A stretch of DNA of 64,000 nucleotides, taken from NCBI GenBank assembly GCA_041685355.1, contig JAWLFY010000005.1, positions 1-64,000 of the forward strand. Direction: 5' to 3'. Below the pieces are notes generated by a model that saw nothing but the letters and a program-made list of their open reading frames with translations, was not told where the DNA came from and made no database searches. Positions 58,329 through 64,000 of the stretch are shown in pieces. How positions within the stretch are numbered: position 1 is the first letter of the stretch; the number at the start of each line of letters is the position of its first letter. A program made the position numbers and the translations under genes. This stretch comes from JAWLFY01 sp041685355. GTDB lineage: Bacteria; Planctomycetota; Planctomycetia; Pirellulales; Pirellulaceae.

Positions 58329-60178
58329 GCGATCAGGAACGGCAACGGGCCGCGCTCCCCGAGCAACATGAACACACCGAGCAACATGAACACACCGAGC
58401 AACATGAACACACCGAGCAACATGAACAACAGCTCGCGGACCTGCTCGCCGAACTGACCGACGCGGTGTGTCGTGGCGAGCCGGTCGATTTCGATGCCAC
58501 GTGTTCCCGACACCCGCATCTTGCTGACGAGCTCCGCGGCGTGTGGGGCGCCGTATTGGTGACCGATACCGCGGCCTCGGCCCAAGAGGAACGTCCCCGC
58601 CACGAGTCTGTCGACGAGGACGGCGGCAGCGAAAGCGACGACGGATCATCGGGCCGGTGGCGGGGGATCGAGTTGCCGACGACCGTCGGTGACTACGAAC
58701 TGCTCGAGGAGGTCGGTCGGGGCGGCATGGGGGTCGTGTTCCGGGCCCGTCAGATCAGCCTCGATCGTGAGGTCGCGGTCAAGATGATCCTCCGGGGTCG
58801 ACTTGCCAGCGACGCGGATCTCCACCGCTTCCTCGCCGAAGCCTCCGCGACCGCCAAGCTCGAGCACCCCAACATCGTCCCGGTCTACGACGTCGGTGAC
58901 GTCAACGGACGCCCCTTCTTCAGCATGAAGTTTATCGAAGGGGAGACCCTGGCCGACCGGCTTCGTGACGGGCCGTTACCGCAGCGGGAAGCGGCGAGGC
59001 TGATCGCCGTAGTCGCCCGGGCGATCGGATTCGCCCACCGCCAAGGGATCCTGCACCGTGACCTCAAGCCGAGCAACATCCTGCTCGCGCGGGACGGGAC
59101 CCCGATGATCAGCGATTTCGGGCTCGCGAAGCGGGTCGGGACGAAGGTCGACCTGACACGCAGCGGCATGCTCGTCGGGACGCCCGCCTACATGTCGCCG
59201 GAACAGGCCGGGGGACGCCGCGCCGCGGTCGGCCCCGCCAGCGACGTCTACAGCCTCGGCTGTGTCCTCTACGCCACCCTCACCGGTCGCCCGCCGTTCG
59301 TCGCCGAGTCACCGATGGAGCTGGTGATGCTGGTCATCGAGCAGGAACCGCCGCCGCCACGGAACCTCCGACCCGGTATCGATCGTGATCTGGAAATGAT
59401 CGTCGTCCGCTGCCTGCAGAAACCCGCCGACCTCCGATACGGGTCGGCCGACGCGTTCGCCGATGACCTCGAGGCGTACCTCGCCGACGAGCGGGTCGCG
59501 GCCCGAAGCGGCCACTTCAACCAAGTCGTCGCGCGGCTGTTCCGCGAAACCCACCACGCGGCGGTTCTCGAGAACTGGGGACTGCTCTGGATGTGGCACT
59601 CGCTCGTCCTCTTGCTCGCCTGCCTGGCGACGTGGTCGCTCGACGTCGCCGGCGTCACCCAACGGGGCGCCTACGCGTCGGTCTGGACCCTCGGGCTCGG
59701 GGCGTGGGCCGCCGTCTTCTGGAAACTCCGACAACGGATGGGGCCGGTCACGTTCATCGAACGACAAGTCGCCCACGTGTGGGGCGCCAGCATGATCGCG
59801 ATCGCGCTGCTGTTCCCGCTCGAATGGTGGCTCGAAATGCCCGTGCTCAGCCTCTCCCCGATGCTCGGGGTGATCAGCGCGATGGTGTTTATCATCAAGG
59901 CGGGGATGCTTAGCGGGACCTTCTATGCCCAAGCCGTCGCGCTCCTGATCGCGTCGATCGCGATGGCCCTCATCCCGCAAGCCTCGCACCTGATCTTCGG
60001 CGTCGTCGCCGCCGCCTGCTTCTATATCCCGGGGCTCAAATACCAACGCCGTCGCGGTCGCCCCTCCGACGATTCCGGCGTGAGCAAATCCTCGTCGGGC
60101 GGCTCCCGATCAGCTTCGAATCGTTCGGTATCAAGAACACCTTCTTTCCCTCCCGATCATGGATCCGTTCATGAGTGA
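58325..60178 (+). CDS. Membrane Ser/Thr protein kinase (Hanks type) paired with an ECF sigma factor
   Basis: 617 residues from GTG 58325, overlapping the sigma factor stop. The N-terminus is a minisatellite encoding (EQHEHT)4, then a helix similar to the start of other planctomycete ECF-linked kinases (LLAELTDAVCRGEPVDFDATCSRHPHLADELRGVWGAV). Kinase motifs: glycine loop EEVGRGGMGVVFRA (128-141), K153, HRDLKPSN (244-251), DFG (264-266), GTPAYMSPEQ. The C-terminal third holds about six hydrophobic segments (from LLWMWHSLVLLLACLATW to LIFGVVAAACFYIPGL) ending in a Ser-rich tail. Likely phosphorylates and so activates or releases the sigma factor, in response to a membrane signal; this is inferred from the operon. 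Confidence 0.94.
   Translation: MSDQERQRAALPEQHEHTEQHEHTEQHEHTEQHEQQLADLLAELTDAVCRGEPVDFDATCSRHPHLADELRGVWGAVLVTDTAASAQEERPRHESVDEDGGSESDDGSSGRWRGIELPTTVGDYELLEEVGRGGMGVVFRARQISLDREVAVKMILRGRLASDADLHRFLAEASATAKLEHPNIVPVYDVGDVNGRPFFSMKFIEGETLADRLRDGPLPQREAARLIAVVARAIGFAHRQGILHRDLKPSNILLARDGTPMISDFGLAKRVGTKVDLTRSGMLVGTPAYMSPEQAGGRRAAVGPASDVYSLGCVLYATLTGRPPFVAESPMELVMLVIEQEPPPPRNLRPGIDRDLEMIVVRCLQKPADLRYGSADAFADDLEAYLADERVAARSGHFNQVVARLFRETHHAAVLENWGLLWMWHSLVLLLACLATWSLDVAGVTQRGAYASVWTLGLGAWAAVFWKLRQRMGPVTFIERQVAHVWGASMIAIALLFPLEWWLEMPVLSLSPMLGVISAMVFIIKAGMLSGTFYAQAVALLIASIAMALIPQASHLIFGVVAAACFYIPGLKYQRRRGRPSDDSGVSKSSSGGSRSASNRSVSRTPSFPPDHGSVHE
58361..58432. repeat. 18-bp in-frame minisatellite, 4 copies, at the start of the kinase gene
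   Basis: GAGCAACATGAACACACC three times plus a diverged fourth copy encodes a His/Glu-rich (EQHEHT) segment beginning 12 codons after the start. Confidence 0.95.
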
Positions 60179-60995
60179 TCGCTCGGTTCGTCGCCGCTTG
60201 CTGATGCCCGCGTTGTGGTTGTTGTCCGGGTTGGTCGCACCGGCGATCCTGGCGGACGACTCGCCACAGCGGCTACGAGTACTCAGCTACAACATTCACC
60301 ATGGCGAGGGGGTCGACGGGGTGCTGGATTTGCCGCGGATCGCTCGCGTGATCCGATCGGTCGATCCCCACGTCGTCGCGTTGCAAGAGGTCGATCAGAA
60401 CGTCGAACGGACCGGCACGGTCGATCAGCCGACAGAACTGGCTCGGTTGACCGAAATGGAGGTCGCGTTCGGGGCGAACATTGAGCTGCAAGGTGGTCAC
60501 TACGGCAACGCGATCCTGTCGCGGTTGCCGGTCGTTCGCCACACCAATCATCGGCTGCCGAACCGGGACGACGGCGAACAACGTGGCGTGCTCGCGGCGG
60601 AGTTGGCACTGCCGGGGACTGACGAATCGCTCCGTTTCTTGGCGACGCATTTCGATCATCGCCGTGACGACCGGGAGCGTCTCGCGTCGGCCAAAGCGGT
60701 GGACATGATCGTCAGCCGCGAGCCACGAATGCCGACGATCCTCGCGGGCGACTTGAATGACGTCCCGTCGAGCCGGGTGCTGGGGGCGTTCAGCGGAATT
60801 TGGAAACGGGCCAACGACGAGCCGTTGGCGACGATCCCGGTGGATCGCCCGACGCGGCAAATCGATTACATCCTCGTGCGGCCGGCCGAGCGATGGCGGG
60901 TGATCGATGTGCGGGTGCTCGAAGAATCGGTCGCGTCCGATCACCGCGCGATTTTCGCGGAGCTCGAGCTGATGCCGGCACCTCCGGAGAACTGA
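60159..60995 (+). CDS. Exported endonuclease/exonuclease/phosphatase family protein
   Basis: 278 residues from ATG 60159 (overlapping the kinase gene by 20 bp); ATG 60171 also fits. A signal peptide (LLMPALWLLSGLVAPAILA) is followed by the EEP metallophosphatase fold: LRVLSYNIHHGEGVDG (metal Asn), PHVVALQEVDQNV (catalytic Glu), GNAILSRLP, FLATHFDHRRDDRERL, PTILAGDLNDVPSS (Asp/Asn) and the closing ASDHRAIFAEL (Asp-His). Substrates of exported EEP proteins are phosphodiesters such as nucleic acids, inositol phosphates or sphingomyelin; none can be chosen. The gene may be the end of the sigma-kinase operon. A REP-like palindrome lies 6 bp after the stop. Confidence 0.93.
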   Translation: MDPFMSDRSVRRRLLMPALWLLSGLVAPAILADDSPQRLRVLSYNIHHGEGVDGVLDLPRIARVIRSVDPHVVALQEVDQNVERTGTVDQPTELARLTEMEVAFGANIELQGGHYGNAILSRLPVVRHTNHRLPNRDDGEQRGVLAAELALPGTDESLRFLATHFDHRRDDRERLASAKAVDMIVSREPRMPTILAGDLNDVPSSRVLGAFSGIWKRANDEPLATIPVDRPTRQIDYILVRPAERWRVIDVRVLEESVASDHRAIFAELELMPAPPEN

Positions 60996-61000
60996 GAGCC

Positions 61001-61081
61001 ATCCGAAAAGGGGCCGACCCTTTGTAGGTTTCCAGCGAACCACCGGCTCGCTCCGAGAGAGGATCGGACCCCTTTTCGGAT
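61001..61081. repeat. REP-like long palindrome between two convergent genes
   Basis: ATCCGAAAAGGGGCCGACCC (61001-61020) is inverted as GGATCGGACCCCTTTTCGGAT (61061-61081) with a 40-bp spacer; the outer 13 bases (ATCCGAAAAGGGG) match perfectly. Followed by AGGCACTGA. Same family as the palindrome at 45981-46010. Confidence 0.75.
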
Positions 61082-61237
61082 AGGCACTGAACACGGACGA
61101 CGTCGTTTCGGAGTTCGCGTCCCGCCGCACGCTTCCACGTTCAAGGCAAGCCGAGTCACCCTACGAAAACCTCGTGCGCCGACCGGCGAAGCTTGGATCG
61201 ACGGTTCGGGGAACGAGCTGCGTCCCGTTCTTTCCGC

Positions 61238-64000
61238 TTACTCCGTGGCTTCGAGCAAGTTTCCCGGTAGCGTCTTGGGCCAGTCGCCGGTGAGGCGGAT
61301 CGATCGGATTCGGCAACTGCGGTCGGCTTCGCCTAGCAGGCCGAATCGTCGGTCGAGCGAGGTGGCGAAGCGGGCGACCGGCTTGCCGTTGACGGTGACC
61401 ACCACGGCGTCGCCCTCGGCGGTCAGTTCGACGTCGTTCCAATCGTTTTCGCGGAGTTCCGGTTTCCCGTCACCGAGTCGTTCGTCCGGGTCGACCTCGT
61501 TCAACGGGTCGAGCTCCACCGACTCCAGCGAATCGCGTTGCGGCAGCCATCGCAGCTTTACCCCGTCGGGCCGTAGCAAGACGCCGATCCGCCCGACCGA
61601 CGGGTGCGTCTCCTGCTTGTCCGCCTCGTGAAAGAATTCGTACCGGATCGTTTCCCCGTCGAGCAGCGGCCGCATGTACTGGATGTGTCGTTGGCCGGCC
61701 GTGGCCGTCGAGACGCCTCCGTTGCCGGACCGCAGTTCCCGATCGCGACCGTACCAAGCGAATCGTTCGACGTTCTGGAGGTTCTGTTGTCGTTGCGCCT
61801 GAACCTGGTCGGGGTCTTGGTCGGACTTCAGCGGCAACGCGATCGGCATCAAGTTTCCGCCGATGATCGGACAGCTCCAGCCGCGGAGGTCTTCGTCGAT
61901 CAGGTCGACTTCGCGGGCAATCGTGGGGTTCCCCTCCAATCGGATGTCGGCCGCCTCCGAGATCGTGTAACGTTCGAAGTGCACGCCCACGAACGGCATC
62001 GACGACGTCCGGCGATCGACCGTCGCTTCCTTTCCGTTGATGTCGACCACGACCTTGTCACCGCGGACGACGAGCGAAAGCGTGTTGTCCTTCTCGATAT
62101 GGGTCGCTTGTTGGTCGAGCACCACGGTACTCCGCGTGACCAGTCCGCGGATGGTGAGGGTCGAGTTGTGCGGCTTGACCACGTAGGACGTCCCGCCGAA
62201 TTGCGAGTGACTTTCGCCCCAACCGCGGCGGATGTTGCGATGGCTGAAGGAAAAATCACCCGCCAGCGGATACTTCAGCATCAACGCGTTCTGGCCGCTC
62301 CCCCCGGTGAACCGCAACGTCCCGTCACGCATCACGTAAATCGGCTCCGTCATGGGAGCGACCGGCTTGTGGATGTACGGGAGCTGAACGCTGACGAAAT
62401 GTTTCAAGGGCGACCCGACCGTCGCGCCGGCCGCGGCGGTCCATCCCGCGTCGACGATCACCCGGTTGAACACCGAGGCGGAGGCGCTGAGGCTCCGGCG
62501 GCGGGAATGGTCGATCAGCGGTTCCCACGCCGCGACCGCCGCGTCTCGGAGGGTTGCGTGGGAAAGGCATCGCGCGGCAAACATCGCCGACACGACCGGG
62601 ATCGGAGTCTCGACGTTCTTGGTCGGCATCGTCTCCTTCAGCCGTTCGACGACGCGTTCCAGCGGCGTCTTGGCCTCGTCGGTCCGTCCGTCGGCGAGCA
62701 GCGCCAGACCGATCATCGCCTCCACCTCGTCGCCCGGCGTCTCCCGATGTGACTCGAGTCGCCGCAGGAGTGTGTTGGTCCTGCCGCATTCGGCCGCCGC
62801 CTCGGCGATCATCAGGCTGAGACCGGCGATCGGAAACTTGTCACTCGCGACCGGGATCTCGTGTGGACTCGTCCGCCCCTCGAATAGTGACGCGAACGCT
62901 TCGGGCGGATCGACGTACAGCACCAAGTTGCTCGACCGGAGCAACGGTTCGTCGTCGGAATCTCCGAAGACGACCCGGGACAACAGCGTGTAACGTTGCT
63001 CGGGGTCGACGTTCGCCAATTGCATCGCGAGTTTGGGGACCAAGTCGCCGGATGTCTGGAGCCCGGGAGCCCGCCGCACGCCTTGACGCAATAAACTTCC
63101 CGACATCGACCAGAGTTTTCCCTTGGTCGCCGAGCCCCCGAGCGACGCCATCTCGGCGTTGTAGCGATCGATCCCGTAGCTACCCGAATAGTTCGAATAG
63201 TGAAGCTGCACACTGACTAAGTATCGATCCATCGCCTGTTTCGCGAGCGTCCGATCGATCCCCGGTTCCTCCAACACTTGGCGAACCATCCACCCCCAGA
63301 TCGCCCCGGCGTCGCTGATCGGCTTGTGCCGACTTGCCTCGTCGAGCAGGTACGTTTCGATCGCCGCGACGACCGGGGTCACGCCCCACCGGTCGTGAAC
63401 CGGCAACACCGCGTGGAGCACCTCGTTGACGGTCGTCTTTGCGTCTCCCTGACCCGAACGGTCCTTTGCCGCGGCGGGCGACCGTACCGCCGGTTCCGAA
63501 TCGTCCAACGGGGTCGCGACGCCGAGCCCCTTCCCCAGGTCACGCAGCGCCTGATCGGTGGCGTGCTCCTGATCCTTCGTGACAGCGAGATGCACTCGAA
63601 TCAGGTCGATCTGGTACGTCGCCGCCACCCTGCTCCGGCGATCATCGAGCAGTTCGCTCAGTTCGGCGGTGTTGCCGCTCGCCACCGCGGCCGTGGCGAG
63701 CAGACGCGACAGGCTTGGCGGATGCGTTTTGGGCTTTGGAAAGTTCGACGTATTGCTCGACGTCAACAGGTCGACGGCGTAGGGGAAGACCTCGTCCGGT
63801 CGGACCGCGGGCAGGACCGCCTCCTTCAACGCGACGTAAATCTGATTCGCCGCCGTCGGGTCCTCCGCTTTTTGCGACGCGTCGACGATTGTCGCGATTT
63901 CAAGGGCGACCCAATCGAGATTTTCTTGGGGCTGGTTACCGGACGACCCGACCGAGCGGCTTTGGGTCGGGATCACGAAGGCGCTTCCGCTGGAGGCGGA
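61238..64000 (-). CDS. DUF1583-like planctomycete protein (partial, N-terminus outside the window)
   Basis: About 920 residues are visible; the frame stays open to the right edge, so the true start probably lies beyond it (GTG 63976 is the most upstream start inside). The N-terminal 400 residues are helical with repeat-like pairs (AVLPAVRPDEVFPYAVDLL, ALLADGRTDEAKTPLERVVERL), possibly TPR-like. The C-terminal half is beta-rich, in two related jelly-roll-like parts: YPLAGDFSFSHRNIRRGWGESHSQFGGTSYVVKP with TLTIRGLVTRSTVVLDQQATHIEKD, and later YMRPLLDGETIRYEFFHEADKQETHPSVGRIGVLL with NDVELTAEGDAVVVTVNGKPVARFATSLDRRFGLL, ending in RLTGDWPKTLP. This matches my memory of the DUF1583 family, of unknown function. 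Confidence 0.72.
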   Translation of the reverse strand, partial: SASSGSAFVIPTQSRSVGSSGNQPQENLDWVALEIATIVDASQKAEDPTAANQIYVALKEAVLPAVRPDEVFPYAVDLLTSSNTSNFPKPKTHPPSLSRLLATAAVASGNTAELSELLDDRRSRVAATYQIDLIRVHLAVTKDQEHATDQALRDLGKGLGVATPLDDSEPAVRSPAAAKDRSGQGDAKTTVNEVLHAVLPVHDRWGVTPVVAAIETYLLDEASRHKPISDAGAIWGWMVRQVLEEPGIDRTLAKQAMDRYLVSVQLHYSNYSGSYGIDRYNAEMASLGGSATKGKLWSMSGSLLRQGVRRAPGLQTSGDLVPKLAMQLANVDPEQRYTLLSRVVFGDSDDEPLLRSSNLVLYVDPPEAFASLFEGRTSPHEIPVASDKFPIAGLSLMIAEAAAECGRTNTLLRRLESHRETPGDEVEAMIGLALLADGRTDEAKTPLERVVERLKETMPTKNVETPIPVVSAMFAARCLSHATLRDAAVAAWEPLIDHSRRRSLSASASVFNRVIVDAGWTAAAGATVGSPLKHFVSVQLPYIHKPVAPMTEPIYVMRDGTLRFTGGSGQNALMLKYPLAGDFSFSHRNIRRGWGESHSQFGGTSYVVKPHNSTLTIRGLVTRSTVVLDQQATHIEKDNTLSLVVRGDKVVVDINGKEATVDRRTSSMPFVGVHFERYTISEAADIRLEGNPTIAREVDLIDEDLRGWSCPIIGGNLMPIALPLKSDQDPDQVQAQRQQNLQNVERFAWYGRDRELRSGNGGVSTATAGQRHIQYMRPLLDGETIRYEFFHEADKQETHPSVGRIGVLLRPDGVKLRWLPQRDSLESVELDPLNEVDPDERLGDGKPELRENDWNDVELTAEGDAVVVTVNGKPVARFATSLDRRFGLLGEADRSCRIRSIRLTGDWPKTLPGNLLEATE

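Overview
The window is a piece of a GC-rich planctomycete (PVC group) chromosome, probably from a Pirellula/Rhodopirellula-like relative. The lineage call rests on gene content: a PSD1/DUF1549/DUF1553 cytochrome, two DUF1080 proteins, a PVC-type heme CxxCH protein, a sulfatase with CSPTR, a DUF1583-like protein, ECF sigma factors paired with an anti-sigma-like protein or a Ser/Thr kinase, and a Tat-exported sugar-phosphate-isomerase-like protein. The presence of kdsA and a type VI secretion cluster fits a diderm cell.

Layout. 1-9.8 kb: a truncated PSD1 cytochrome, a TPR lipoprotein with a catalytically degenerate transglutaminase-like region, kdsA, a small membrane protein, a universal stress protein and a 1078-residue protein of unknown function. 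10-12.2 kb: fcl (GDP-L-fucose synthase) and gmd (GDP-mannose 4,6-dehydratase), which together make GDP-L-fucose. 12.5-19.4 kb: tRNA-Ser(CGA), two overlapping small genes, an oxidoreductase, a DUF1080 protein, an SDR enzyme, hflX and a short uvrC. 19.5-31.7 kb: a vWA protein, then a type VI secretion (T6SS) cluster: tssM-like and tssL on the minus strand, diverging from tssA-tssB-tssC-hcp-tssE-tssF-tssG. 31.8-45.2 kb: DoxX-like, isomerase-like, Rpn nuclease, radical SAM, a PVC heme protein, a kinase-PAS-PAS protein, a sigma/anti-sigma pair and a quinone reductase. 45.2-48.5 kb: redoxin and glgP. 48.7-54.7 kb: a three-gene minus-strand cluster (HEAT-like protein, small WXG100-like helical hairpin, FtsK/EssC-like ATPase) resembling a divergent type VII secretion locus. 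55-61 kb: sulfatase, DUF1080, ECF sigma, Ser/Thr kinase and an endonuclease/exonuclease/phosphatase. 61.2 kb to the right edge: a DUF1583-like protein running off the window.

Two loci are the best candidates for poorly described biology. In the T6SS cluster, TssM stops just after its last membrane segment and so has no periplasmic domain; TssJ, TssK, ClpV and VgrG are absent here. hcp is bracketed by two strong hairpins. The other locus is the FtsK/EssC-like ATPase with the 97-residue hairpin protein.

A third theme is short tandem repeats. About twenty arrays occur in 64 kb. Those inside genes have units of 12, 15, 18, 21 or 27 bp and keep frame. Those between genes have units such as 11, 14, 16, 18, 19 or 25 bp, and four of them overlap or directly abut a stop codon. 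Three REP-like palindromes and one roughly 400-bp inverted-repeat element containing a 106-bp duplication were also found. No rRNA, CRISPR, intact transposase or prophage genes were seen. Start codons are often uncertain, because many genes lack clear Shine-Dalgarno sequences; alternatives are given.
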